Source: Adiantum capillus-veneris
Lineage: Eukaryota; Streptophyta; Polypodiopsida; Polypodiales; Pteridaceae
Reading direction: 5' to 3'
Assembly (NCBI GenBank): GCA_014529385.2
Contig: CM043956.1
Location: 66,762,281 to 66,826,280 of the forward strand
Length of the DNA stretch: 64,000 nt
Both the position numbers and the translations under genes were made by a program. The first letter of the stretch is position 1, and the number at the start of each line of letters is the position of its first letter. Below, in pieces: positions 32,884-44,730 of the stretch. The notes under the pieces are model-generated. The model ran no database searches and had not been told where the DNA came from. It saw only the letters and a program-made list of their open reading frames with translations.

Positions 32884-34167
32884 TCACCCTCCAGGGTCAA
32901 ATGGAAAGCTCAAAGCTCCCCCATGCATGGTGTAGAATCCACCTGGATCAAAAGTAAAGCATTGCTCATTGCCATCAACCTGTAAAACATGTATATCCAA
33001 GCCTTCCTTTGCACTTGTAGGCCAATAGACAGGCCACCCTTCCAGCTCTTTATAGCACGGAGCTTCGTCACCCTGCATCCATAATCCTTCGTGTCCACTA
33101 TAAGCATACTTGCCATCACTTGAGAAACCTGAATCATAAGCAGCTATCCTACCATCTGCTACAGAACCCTCCATGGTATAGTCCACTTCAAAAAAACCTC
33201 GCCATTGACACAAAAATATGTGTAAAGCAACCTCCAATAACACATGTATCCATAGCAAGACCCTGCCATTTGCCTCCACTTGCTGCATAGACAAGCAAAC
33301 CTGATCACTTTTCAAACCTGTATCCAAACCCTCTGTAAATGTCTCCACAACCATCTCTTTATACTCAGAAACATGACCTACTAGAGCTTCAACCTGTGCA
33401 AATACCTCATCACCAACAAGGTTGACGGCACCTTCCTTTAATTGGATATGGTGTTGGGTTACCGTCACTCCTTTAATGTGCTCGTAATCAGTTATAAAGA
33501 GGCCAGCATGCTTCTTTAGTACCTGCAAATAGGGTTCTCTCTCTTCTTCTAGTAGGTCCTTAGCTAGCATCTCCTCTAAGCCTGTGGCTTCTTCCTTGTT
33601 TAGAGAGTCTTGACCACCTTCTCCTTCTGGGTTTCGCAGTATTATACCCATGACTTCCAAAGAGCTAGCATCCTCCTCAGATGACTCATCCTCAGATGAA
33701 GAGCAGCTTCTTGTGCTCCATTCATCCATAGAAGTCTCCATCTCTAGGTCTTGTTGTCTACCCTGCTTCATGTCATACACAATTTTTTGTTGCTTGCCAC
33801 CTACCTTATGATTTGGTCGCAACTCAAGGGAACCTATCTCCCAATCTTGCCTAGCTTTCATAGCCATAAGCCAAGGTCTTCCAAGGATTAGCGGATAGCC
33901 CTCCCCCTTAGTTGGGATCACATAAGCATCAATTGAGACTGCAACACCAAAAGCTGAAACCTTCACTCCATTAACCTTTCCCACACAAGCCACCCTTATA
34001 TTATTTGCCATCTTAGCTTGTAAGGAAGTTTTCTCCTTTACTTCCAAACCCAACCTGTGCATTAATTTCTCTGTCATAACACAAATCTCGGCTCCACCAT
34101 CTACGTACACATTGGAGACTCGCTGACTCTTAATCTCTGCATCAATGACTGGCACGATATCCTTCAT
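32884..34167 (-). CDS. Protease fused in frame to unidentified sequence (element D)
   Basis: 427 codons. Residues 1-247 are clearly retrotransposon: aspartic protease with YVDGGAEICV (D23), the LILGRPWL segment at 93-100, an acidic spacer with a Ser/Glu run (154-170), then the RT-proximal 'TQHHIQLKEGA' that in A and B leads straight into reverse transcriptase. From about residue 248 (position 33425 downward) the text no longer matches RT. Instead about 180 residues of unknown origin follow in the same frame, Gly/Trp/Tyr-rich ('AYDSGFSSDGKYAYSGHEGLW' region, two FDPGG motifs near the end), stopping at 32884. The open frame across the junction means a fusion protein could be made. I do not recognise the added part. 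Start chosen at the first Met of the protease frame; gag ends just upstream at 34192. Confidence 0.85.
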   Translation of the reverse strand: MKDIVPVIDAEIKSQRVSNVYVDGGAEICVMTEKLMHRLGLEVKEKTSLQAKMANNIRVACVGKVNGVKVSAFGVAVSIDAYVIPTKGEGYPLILGRPWLMAMKARQDWEIGSLELRPNHKVGGKQQKIVYDMKQGRQQDLEMETSMDEWSTRSCSSSEDESSEEDASSLEVMGIILRNPEGEGGQDSLNKEEATGLEEMLAKDLLEEEREPYLQVLKKHAGLFITDYEHIKGVTVTQHHIQLKEGAVNLVGDEVFAQVEALVGHVSEYKEMVVETFTEGLDTGLKSDQVCLSMQQVEANGRVLLWIHVLLEVALHIFLCQWRGFFEVDYTMEGSVADGRIAAYDSGFSSDGKYAYSGHEGLWMQGDEAPCYKELEGWPVYWPTSAKEGLDIHVLQVDGNEQCFTFDPGGFYTMHGGALSFPFDPGG

Positions 34168-34191
34168 GCCTCTTGCACTAATAGACCCAAC

Positions 34192-35064
34192 TTACTTTGC
34201 CTTAGCCCTCCTGGTGCTGACCATCTTAGACCAGGTTCTACGCATATTTGGGGAAAGGTGGAGGAGTTGCTTCCATGAAATCTTTGGTCCTTGCTTACTC
34301 ACATCTGCTACCAGGTCGTAAGATATGGATCCTACCCCAAGTGGAAAGTCTTCTACTCCTATGTGCCTCCTTGACCTACTCTTCCTTTTCTTGTCTCCTA
34401 TCACTTGGGAGGAACCCTCATTCCCTTTATCTGGCTCTGAAGCTTCCATTTCATCAGTTCTTTGTCTCCTAACTCTCTTTATTGGCATGGCAACAGCTTC
34501 CTCCATTTTTTCTTTCCCTTTATCCTTACCATTGTCAAGACTTATGACAGAGACAGCCCTGTCCTCCCCTCCCGATGGTAGTGGAGGGATCTCTGCTGGT
34601 GCTTGTGGTGGTGGAGGAGGGGGTCTCAATATTTGGATTGGTGGAGCCACGTGTGCATTTTGTCCATTTAGTGGCCTAGCTCGAGGAGGAGTGACTTGCT
34701 GGCGAGGAGACCGTCTTTGATTACCATTTCCTTGATAGCGTCGTGGATGGGGGCAATAGTACATGCCGTGACCTACCTCTCCACAGTTGTAGCAAATGTA
34801 CTCACGTGCTTGCCTTTGTCCTTCTTGTCTATTTCGTTCATTTCCTGGCTGGGGAGCCCTTACACCTTGAACCAGATTGATGGACAGACTCTCTAGTTGA
34901 TTAGTGATTTGTTGAAGTAATTCTTGTTGAGAGGACTCTTGGTCTGTTGCTCCTGTCCCTGCTACTACCCTTGCCGTAGGTTGAGCTAGCGGTGGAGGCT
35001 CCATTCCCCCTTGTAGTTGAGCTTGGAATTTTAACTTCCTATCCTTCTCCCTTGCATAAGTCAT
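34192..35064 (-). CDS. Gag C-terminal part with zinc knuckle (element D)
   Basis: 290 codons. An N-terminal helix-rich gag end ('MTYAREKDRKLKFQAQLQ'), a Pro/Gln-rich segment, then the zinc knuckle CYNCGEVGHGMYYC near residues 89-102. A proline-rich stretch (about 118-160) and a basic linker with 'GVEDFPLGVGSISYDL' follow, which parallels A's 'VSDFPLGDGQLSYDL'. Related by descent to A and B gag. Gag upstream of 35064 is in other frames (35327-35542 and between), so gag in this copy is interrupted by at least one frameshift and one stop near 35200. Confidence 0.85.
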   Translation of the reverse strand: MTYAREKDRKLKFQAQLQGGMEPPPLAQPTARVVAGTGATDQESSQQELLQQITNQLESLSINLVQGVRAPQPGNERNRQEGQRQAREYICYNCGEVGHGMYYCPHPRRYQGNGNQRRSPRQQVTPPRARPLNGQNAHVAPPIQILRPPPPPPQAPAEIPPLPSGGEDRAVSVISLDNGKDKGKEKMEEAVAMPIKRVRRQRTDEMEASEPDKGNEGSSQVIGDKKRKSRSRRHIGVEDFPLGVGSISYDLVADVSKQGPKISWKQLLHLSPNMRRTWSKMVSTRRAKAK

Positions 35065-35326
35065 AGCTTTATCAAGGTATCTAGGAATTTACCTTTTACC
35101 TTTTCTCGAAGGATGGGGTAAAGCCCTGCCAGGAAACAGTCCTTCTTTAGGCATTCTGGCGCCCTTTCTCCTTCACCTAGTGATGCACACCATTTCTCCT
35201 ACAGGTTGGAAAACTTTCCTTCATAGCTTCTATAGTCATTGGGTGATGTTTGGCGTAGCTCTAAGAGCTGTCTCCATATCTCCTCTGGAGGCTCATGGCG
35301 GCGAAATTCTTCAATGAAGGCCATCT

Positions 35327-35542
35327 TTAAGGAATCTCAGTCTCTCTTTCTTCACGTGCCAAAGTTTGATACCATAATTTTGCACCTTCCCTCAAGACCA
35401 AAGGAAAGGCCCTTAACTTAGTAGCTTCGTCATCCCTTCTAGATACCAGAAAGGCCATTTCCAAGATATCCAAAAAGTCTGGAGCAACCTCCCCAGGCTT
35501 ACCATAAAAATTAGGGAAGGCCATAAGTGAGAGAGTAAACAA
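35327..35542 (-). pseudogene. Gag N-terminal fragment of element D
   Basis: The frame includes 'MAFPNFYGKPGEVAPDFLDILEMAF' and 'LRAFPLVLREGAKLWYQTL', the common FxG...D(F/Y)L...A...L.G.A..W pattern of plant gypsy gag. It ends in a stop at about 35327; gag-like text continues in another frame down to 35064. Confidence 0.75.
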
Positions 35543-35859
35543 TTACACAAACAGCTCCAATTTATTTTAAAATAGAGTATGGTAATTACAATTTGGAGCT
35601 TTAGCACAACTTAGCTCAAAATAGGATGAAGATCGACACATCAAAGGAATGGTAATAGTCTAGTAAGGGTAGAATGACAGGATGAGGAGAGCGCAAGATT
35701 TCCCCAAGTCTCTCGGCTCCAAACAACAGGGCTATTCTTTGCTGATAAAAGATTTTTCTATCAATACAAATATTCACACGGATATGACGCACAAAATGGA
35801 AAGGAAACATGCGGGGATCATCATTCTCATTATTGGCATCCATACTTACACACAAGAGC

Positions 35860-36393
35860 CTAGCTTAGTTGCACCACCTTGGGACCAATGAGCCTGATCA
35901 GCCACAGAAGGTCAGCACCTCGGATCACTTCGACTCTTCCTGATGCATCTGTGAAGACGTAAGGCGTGATGGCAACACTTTGTACAATGCTGAGCCTTTT
36001 AGCAAGAAACAATTGGATGCTATTACCATAATCAGCATGACGAATGAAAGTGACACCATTAATGTGAAGCACATCATCAACTAAGATAGTTTCCTTAGAT
36101 TGAGATAACTTCTTGAAAATTAGCAGCAAAGGTAGGGCAGGGAGGCTTTTCACCCGGTCTCCAAAGCACTTTGGACAATATCCAAAGTGATCTTCACGCG
36201 GACAAGAGGTTGGCTTGGGATTGATTGTGTCTGGATTCACAAAGTGCACTGGGAGCACTCGCAGACGGGCGGCAATCTTGTAGGCAAGCCTTCGTCTCTT
36301 TGCTTCAGGAGGATTTAGGGGTGAGAGTCGTGGTTGCAAGTTGGAGGTTGAAGTTGGTTGCTCACTAGCCTTTTTCTTGACTGTAGTGGTCAT
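35860..36393 (-). CDS. Extra ORF upstream of gag in element D, function unknown
   Basis: 177 codons between the 5' LTR side and gag, on the coding strand of D. The N-terminus is basic and Ser/Pro-rich (residues 1-40). A CPREDHFGYCPKC cluster follows near residues 64-76 and could bind zinc. The C-terminal half is hydrophobic and regular ('SKETILVDDVLHINGVTF', then 'VEVIRGADLLWLIRLIGPKV'). It is not gag, protease or any pol domain I recognise. An additional ORF between 5' LTR and gag is known in Ogre/Tat elements, so it could be of that kind; capture of host sequence is the alternative. Length and lack of interruption support real coding. Confidence 0.6.
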   Translation of the reverse strand: MTTTVKKKASEQPTSTSNLQPRLSPLNPPEAKRRRLAYKIAARLRVLPVHFVNPDTINPKPTSCPREDHFGYCPKCFGDRVKSLPALPLLLIFKKLSQSKETILVDDVLHINGVTFIRHADYGNSIQLFLAKRLSIVQSVAITPYVFTDASGRVEVIRGADLLWLIRLIGPKVVQLS

Positions 36394-36642
36394 GTAATCC
36401 TTATTAATGAGATTAAGCCAAATGTTACCTTACGCTTGAGCACACGCTGCGGCCTTGGGCTACTTAGGTGTAGAGGTGATCTTCCTCCTCTTAGTCGGCT
36501 CCTCAGGAAAGAGAGGTCTAGTGATGCTTCCTCTTCCCTTAATGTGTGTCACAGTACCTTCGTGTATGTTGATGTAGAATATTTCAAGCTCGTGTGCGTT
36601 GGAGGTTTCTGGAGCACTCATAGGTTGAAAAGGAGAGGTATA

Positions 36643-36828
36643 TCAAGCTCTTCTTCTCACTCTCCTTCGTTGGCGACGATCACAAACAAGGCATGTCGAA
36701 GAACTTACTTCTTGAATTTCAATGACACTGCAACCTGGTAACAAGACCTCAATGAAAGCTTTTAAGGCCTCTAAAGCCTCCTCCTCTTCTGTTCTCCAAT
36801 TTGCAAACTCCTCACGCCATTCGTCCAT
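36643..36828 (-). CDS. Small leader ORF of element D
   Basis: 61 codons beginning 'MDEWREEFANWRTEEEEAL', with a CLVCDRRQRRR motif near the end. It is the first ORF after the primer site (about 50 bp downstream) and starts with a good ATG. In-frame text does not join the 177-codon ORF. It may be the first exon or a separate short ORF of the same unknown module. Confidence 0.35.
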   Translation of the reverse strand: MDEWREEFANWRTEEEEALEALKAFIEVLLPGCSVIEIQEVSSSTCLVCDRRQRRRVRRRA

Positions 36829-36879
36829 GTTGTAGATTGCACATCTTCATTGCTTGTGGACTGAAGGTCTGTGTAGCCC

Positions 36880-36897
36880 TCCTCAGTGGGGGCACCA
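36880..36897 (-). other. Primer-binding site of element D
   Basis: The minus strand reads TGGTGCCCCCACTGAGGA three bases after the 5' LTR. It differs at two positions from A's TGGCGCCCCCACAGAGGA. Confidence 0.8.
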
Positions 36898-36900
36898 AAA

Positions 36901-38416
36901 TGATGGCGGGAAAAAGAGCAGTGCAATCGGGTGGCCTCTATACTCGTGCACACTCCACAAACCACGCCTCATGCAAACAAGAAAAGAAAAAAACAAAGGG
37001 GCACCACCCTAAATTAAGAGGTTTAGGGACCTCGCACATAGTGCACATAGGCAAGTGAGACTTTTGGCATTATGATGGCATCAAAACATATGGCAAAACA
37101 CATAAAAACGAAGCTTAGGGACCTTATGTAGCATATATATACACAAGACATCAGCTTAACAATACAACAGCATCTGATCATACATAACAATGATAGGGAG
37201 AAGCAAGCCAAGGATGGCATAATCCCTTGTCAAAAACAATCAACCCAGCAAGTAGGTATGATCCTACTAGCAACACATCAATACCTTAGAGAATGATGGC
37301 GAGGATGGTGGCCATGGAGCATGAGAGAAGACTTCTTATTTAGGTTTTAGGGCTAGTAATGTAGCATACTAGAGGGAGAGAGCGAGAGGGAGAGAGAGTA
37401 GAGCTCCCTCCATAGCTCCTCGTTGTGAGAAATGTCGTCATAGCTTCATTGCTTGGTGAAGGGGGTGAAGTGTTGTTGTTTTGAGTGAGAGAAGGCCTCC
37501 TTATATAGGTTTCTGAGAGGGTTTAGGATTAGGGATAAACATGCTTAAATCCGCTGATTGGGGTTACTTTTTGCTTAGGGTGGTCAACAGATTGAGGTCA
37601 CCTGATATGTCACCATCAAGATATTCTCTAGAGTGATGTGAGAGGGGAGGGTAAATGCTGATTTTTCTGATTGCGACACATGGGGATAAGGCCTTGACCA
37701 GAATTTAAGAGTAGGTAGGTGGCTGTTGAAACTGGAGGTTCTGCACATGTTAGGGGGGGGCCTGCTGGGTCCTCCTGAATATCAAATTCTCAAAAAATCC
37801 TCAACCATGGCTTCTTTTGACATGTGTTCTTTGAAAAAATCAGCATGTCTCTTTTCAACTCAAAAGTCTTTATCCCTGTTGACTCACCTTTACCATAAGA
37901 TTTTCCCCTTTTCTCCTCCTGTAACTGCATTGTTGATGTCCGATCACTGCTTCTAGTAACAGTGAACTGTTACCTACCAAATACTTATGGTGCAGTAAAA
38001 AATATTTACCATGGGTAAAAAAAAGTTAATGTAGGTAAAAAGTAATTTGTATTTACCATGTAGGTGAAAAATATTTACTGTAGGTAAAAAAATATTTACT
38101 GTGGTAAAAAATATTTACTGTCGGTAAAAAAGTGAAAACGGAGTATGCTGTGCTGTGAGTCCACACGAACATCCTCGTGTAAATTTCACTAGAAATTCAC
38201 ACCTAGAATGGTCTATTCTGTAAGATATAGGTTGTAGGCATGCATAAGAGCTCGTTCCCACGTATCTTCTGTCCATGGCACTTTTTACTCTTTGGTGCTT
38301 GTGAAGTAGATTTTTCTTCTCTTTCGAGATCCCTTGGACTAGAGTATCCTCATCTCCCCAAGAACTGATTGTGCCTTTATTGCATCTTCAGAAGGGGTCC
38401 TAAAAACCATGCATCA
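36901..38416 (-). repeat. 5' LTR of element D
   Basis: 1516 bp, TG...CA, same length as 30912-32427. Followed on the plus strand by AGACT (38417-38421), the second copy of the target duplication. Carries the same palindromic array (about 37979-38129). Confidence 0.95.
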
Positions 38417-38502
38417 AGACTCTTTGAGATTATGTTTATTTTTTAACCATGGTTAATCAAGGCAACAAATGGCTCTTCAAGATCACCTACCTTGACCAAA
38501 TT

Positions 38503-40426
38503 TTATGTAGTAGCCCTTGCCCAATGACTTTGTGAATAGTAACTCCTAGGAATATCTTCAACTTCTTCATCATCATTTGAGAAATGCACTTGCTTCACTC
38601 TCCCACTAGATTGGTAGCATCCTACCACAGCTCCATCATTCTCCTTATTTTGCAGTTGCATCCCTTGTGTCTTTGAGGTTTCCCCTTCAACCTGTGGATG
38701 AGAAACTTCAGCAAGGGTTTGCCTCTTCCTCTTGATGATGTCAATGATCTCCTCATGGAATTCACGCTTTGCAATGCCAAGAACTTCTCCCAGAGTAAAC
38801 TCAATCTTGCTATTCAAGATCCTTTCCTCCAAGACATTCTTTAAATCTGTAGCAACCTCAATATCAGATTGTAGTTTATAAGTTGGGCCTTTTGTCTTAC
38901 CTTTCGTTGGCTCTTTCTTCTTTCCTGTTGTAGACTCCTCCATGAGTACTTCAGGTGGAGATGCTCCTTGTGTTGAGGGTGTTTGAGAAGGCATTGAGTC
39001 GCTTCTTCCTCCACTTCTAGAATCTCTTTTTGATGGTCCTTCATCAGCATTCTCACGTCTGTGCTTCTCTTCTACAATTGCCTCGTTTTGTTGGCATTTG
39101 GTAATGTACGCATGCACTGACAATGAGTCCACTGGATCATTCCATCCTGTTTCTAGACGTATGCAATCGCCTACTTCATGTAGAATCTCTTTTGTAAGCT
39201 TTCCCTTTTTAGCTAATTGCATGACATTTGGCCAAATTTGACCATGATGGTCACTCACCTCTTCATCACAAAAATGTTCAATTTTTACTCCATAAGTAGC
39301 TGCCTCAACTGAAGAGGTGGCATGCTTAGTTGCCATATCTTCAACTAAGGTTTGCATTCCCCCCTTCCCAAAGTTAGTTCTCAAGGGTAGACCTGTCTCT
39401 CTTAAATGGATTTTACCATCCTTAAAAAAGACAACATCTTTTGACAAAGCATCACTAAAATCATCACAATCCCTTCTTACATGGTCTGTACTATCACACC
39501 AAATACATCTATTAACAAACCCTTCTTTGGGCTGTTGTCTTTGCCTAGGAAGTGGCCCTGATGCTTGGCCTTTTTCTTCAAGCTTTGCAAACTTCACCTT
39601 CAAGTCACGCATTCCCTTCACAAGCTCATCTAGCATGGACTCATCAAACTTAGGAGAGATAAAAGTAGGCTTTACCATTTTGTCAGAAGTTGAGGTGGAA
39701 GGACTTGTAGTGTTTACTACCATCTTGTCCCTTCTTCTTTGTCATTTGGCAAGCACTGAAACAGCACCTTCAACCTCATTCCAGTCGGTCTTTAGTCCTT
39801 GCTCAGCATCTTTATCTTCAAGAAGAAGCTCCAAATTTTCTTGAAACTCTTTACCTGCAGCTTGTAAGAAAAGATATGTCTTCTCTGCATCTAGTGTGGC
39901 CCTTTTTGTCCTGGTTAGTTGTGCATAGCGCCGCTCAAATTCCCTAAGTAGCTCTGTTATTGATAGTCCTTGCTTTGGCTTGACTACCCATTCTAAGAAT
40001 GTCCTTTTGGTCACTCTCTCAGAGTCCTCCATGAAATATTCCTCCTTTAAGTTCTTCCCAATTTCTCCCATGCCCATCTTTAATTATCCTAACATACTCT
40101 CTAATTTCTGGAGCAACAACTAGCTCAAAGCTTTGAATCATCTCACCTTCTGACACGCGATGCAGCTCCATCTCCTTCACATACTCGCGTAAGTACTTGG
40201 TTACATCTTTGCCATTGAACTGATCCATTCTATTGACGATTGCTTGTATGGCGTTCGTTGCTGAAATCTCCCTTCTTTCAATGGCATGTTGTTGTTGCAT
40301 GAACATTGCAAATGCTTGAAACATTTGCATTGTTGCTGGATCAAAATGCATACCCTGTTGCTCAACATGATCACCTATGGTTATCCGCAAAATCTCACCC
40401 TGGCAGTTTCGCGTCGAGTTCACCAA
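38503..40426 (-). pseudogene. Gag of element E
   Basis: Three frames: 40426-40019, 40077-39742 and 39723-38503. The last two are in the same frame and are separated by one TGA; a frameshift near 40040 separates the first. The N-terminal part has 'FQAFAMFMQQQHAIERREIS' and 'MDQFNGKDVTKYLREYVKEM', a gag matrix/capsid look. 'EWVVKPKQGLSITELLREFERRYAQL' follows. The C-terminal ORF of 406 codons carries a zinc knuckle CIWCDSTDHVRRDC near residues 73-86. After 38503 the sequence runs into the protease active-site region, cut by D at 38421; there the expected catalytic Asp is read as Asn (codon at about 38452-38454) and a stop follows. Confidence 0.8.
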
Positions 40427-40431
40427 AAATA

Positions 40432-41258
40432 TGTCGAGAAATTTTCAGTCTTGCCAGGAAAGCACCGGGCTTATGGCTGTGAGAGTTTGTAAGAGAACTC
40501 AACAAAAACTATATGAAGGAGTTAAACCATAGATGCCATGAAGACTAGGGTTTGGAAAGAAGTGCAATCAAAGAAGACTCACTCTTTGTCTCTTGCACTC
40601 ACACACACAAAGAAAGAACACAAAAGAGAATATCAAAACAATACGAAAATGAAAACATCAAGGCTATGGTCATATCGTATCATGGGTAATATGAAAGGGT
40701 TAATAGATGAGTTAATGGAATTCAATCTTGACTGACCAAATAGGCTACGAATTGTTCTTTGGAATTGTAGTTTTGTGCTTACCATAATATATATATTTTG
40801 TCTAGTGATTGGGATTAATTGTGTGTACAAATCCTCTTGGTTCATAGCAAGATAACTACGCTTACGTCAAAAGAAAAGTTATAGTCTATGAGAGGTAGTA
40901 TGATGGGATCCGGTGATAGAAGTATTTCATTAAGCCTTTCTGGGCCAAAGAGAAACACTATACGTTGTTGAAAGTGTATTTTTCGGCTAATCCATACGTT
41001 AATTCTAATAGATCGTACAGAGTGAAAGCAATAGAAATGATAATCATGTGGGTCATTCATCTAGGATAGTATGTGAGAAATGTAGATATGAGAGAAGTGA
41101 AGAGATGAGAAGTTTCCCTCCCAAGCCCTATTCTTGCCCGTAGGCAATAAGGATACTGCGGGGAGAGATGTACCTGTAGAAAAGAGAACCTAGAATTTGT
41201 AGAGAGGATGAATTACTAAGAATGAGAGAGATAGGTTTGGTTAAGGAGATGAGATTAG

Positions 41259-41307
<49 letters not shown>

Positions 41308-42477
41308 GGATTAGAGATGAAAAAGAAAACAACAAGAAATCAAGAAAACATCAATGTAGAACACATCTTACTTGACAAACCCTTCGGCACCATTATTGAT
41401 GGAGAGAGAAGAAGAGGGGATCACTCCACTTTGATTGATACGCCAAGTACAACACCTTCTTTGATTAGAGTTGATCTTCCAAGGATAGCGTACAAGAATG
41501 GCTAGTCTTCCTCTAGGAGAAAGTGTAGGCTTGGGCTTATGTTAATGGGGCTAAGTACAATTAGGCATTACTACTCACTCCCTCAAGAATTCCTCTCATC
41601 AATGGCTTGAATGCTTCAGTTCTTTTTTAAGGAAGAAGAGGTCCCCTTTTATAGGTGAAGGGAACCCCCAAGGGTTTACACAAGAAGAGAGGAGCCAGTG
41701 TGAATAGGAATTGGAAAAGTTGGAAATGAGTTGTCCCTGCATGATGTGGGCGGACTGGGGTCCAGTATTTTGATCATAGCTCCTCAACCGTGGCTCCAAA
41801 TAAAAAAGTAAAAATATGGGCAGAAACTTCAGCTCATTAGCTACGATTTTCATATTAAAATCATTTTCCAATTTGGATTGGAACCTTGTGTAAAAAAATT
41901 ATCAAAATAGGGTCCATTTCTGGCAACAAAAGTCTTCCCGTGGTCCCCTTAGCCTAGACTTTCATTTAATTCCAAAGGACACCTCATGCCATATGAAAGC
42001 ATGACATTGCTCCTTGAAAAATTTTTGTAATCATGCTTGCAATAATGCATTAAAATAAGTGTATCTTTGAAATCATGCCACCTAGTGTCCCACTAGGATT
42101 TGATTCCCTCCTAGTAGCTATTTAAAAAGAAATATAAGAAAAGTATAAAAAATACATAGAATATATATATATTGGAGTTTACCCTAGATATAAGATCTAG
42201 CTAGGGTGTGAGATGATAATGAGATAGTAGAAATAAAGAATCAATGCTTTTTGCCCCAAGTTAAAGAGGCGGAGCTATTGACCTTTTCCCATAGTATTTT
42301 CTGATGGTAAAGTAAGGATAGGTTACCCTTGAGAAAAATAATAGGATGAGATAGAAGGCTTATTATTATACTTAAATATGCATATGTACATTATAGGAAA
42401 GATAATTATGTATCTAAAAAGTTACAAGATAGATCTTGTAGCATGCGTTCCCACTATGTACGTGTCACAGCACGACA
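40432..42477 (-). repeat. 5' LTR of element E
   Basis: The plus strand reads TGTCGAGAA...GCACGACA, so the ends are the perfect inverted pair TGTCG/CGACA. About 2046 bp. The segment 42105-42476 matches, in reverse, the partial 3' LTR of element F (57480-57852), which proves the LTR identity and its outer edge. Just inside the element the minus strand reads TGGTGAACTCGACGCG, the likely primer site. Target duplication on this side would be GTGTT (42478-42482); the other end of E is lost. Confidence 0.85.
41267..41304. repeat. (AT)19 microsatellite in E LTR
   Basis: A perfect AT run inside the LTR of element E. Confidence 0.95.
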
Positions 42478-43681
<1,204 letters not shown>

Positions 43682-43847
43682 TCCACCGAAGTAATCACCT
43701 ACAAACGTTGTCGCTGAACCGGTGCCAACAAGCTCTCTCTGTCTCTTCAGCCGCCAAAATATCTCCCTCCCTCGATTCCCTGTCTACTTGTGGTGCCCAC
43801 ACCACACACTCTCTTGCTACACCCGCTCGCCCAACCCCATGCAACCG

Positions 43848-43980
<133 letters not shown>

Positions 43981-44164
43981 TGCGACTTTCCCCATGCAAC
44001 CACACTCACCACCCTTTTTTGGTGGAGCGCCACTATTTTCGGCTAATATCTATCATCACACCAATGGAGTAGATGGTGTCGTTATCTGCATGGAAATCAA
44101 CTGGAAAGGCCACCAAGACTGACCAGCCAGGGCCGCAAAACCACCCTCATGCAGAGGAGTTGTT

Positions 44165-44264
<100 letters not shown>

Positions 44265-44730
44265 CGACTACCACAAGCTTCCCTCTAACAGCCCATCGTC
44301 ATCACTCTCCCTCCTTGATCCTGGCACCCTCGAGCGCGCGCGCACACACACGTATCCACACTCTCTCTCATGCTGTGGCGAACCTCCCACTCTCTCTCCC
44401 TCTGTCTCTTGCATGGAGCACAAAAGCAGCATGATTCAAATTTTCAGAAACATCTCCCAGCCCCTTCTCGTCTGCTGGCGGCCATCCAATCCTAGGGAAA
44501 CTATCAACCTCCTATCACAAGAGAGCTCCTCGATCGCGACCGGCACATGCTGCTTTCTCTGTAGCATTGGTTACTTACCCCCTCAGCCAGTGGCGCTGAT
44601 CTCTCTCCATCTGATATGGCAGCCTCCCCCTCATGCAACTGGCGACCATTGACAACGCTCTTGACCATTGACGAATTAGCCCTTGCGGACTGTTGCAAGG
44701 CCTTTTTTCATGTTTTTTTTAGTCTTGCCA

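Larger units (their letters stand above)
30912..38416 (-). mobile_element. Element D: non-autonomous gypsy retrotransposon carrying foreign coding sequence
   Basis: Two 1516-bp LTRs (30912-32427 and 36901-38416), identical in length and differing at roughly 25-30 sites by eye (about 2%), flanked by AGACT on both sides (30907-30911, 38417-38421). Minus-strand order: primer site, an ORF region of unknown function, gag, protease, then unrelated sequence, polypurine tract, LTR. RT, RNase H and integrase are absent, so it must have moved using another element's enzymes. Gag and protease resemble Tat-like elements A and B, and the primer site is nearly the same as A's. This is the youngest-looking large element of the nested cluster. 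Confidence 0.95.
29762..42477 (-). mobile_element. Element E: Ty3/gypsy retrotransposon, split by element D, 3'-truncated
   Basis: Minus-strand element: 5' LTR 40432-42477, primer site, gag 40426-38503, start of protease (to 38422), then interruption by D (30912-38416). On the far side it resumes with the rest of the protease and the RT entry (30906-29762) and then breaks off. The protein text is continuous across D, and D's 5-bp duplication AGACT lies at both junctions, so the split is a clean insertion. The LTR and the pol fragment are of the same family as element F at 54611-57852. Confidence 0.9.

Noticed and set aside
39317..39844. 175-codon plus-strand ORF
   Set aside because: It is the antisense shadow of the element E gag ORF at 38503-39723, which carries the zinc knuckle and family features.
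41082..41600. Possible host gene inside 40440-42470 (small ORFs, GAGAGA stretches)
   Set aside because: The block has LTR ends (TGTCG/CGACA) and matches the F LTR, so the small ORFs are LTR-internal noise.
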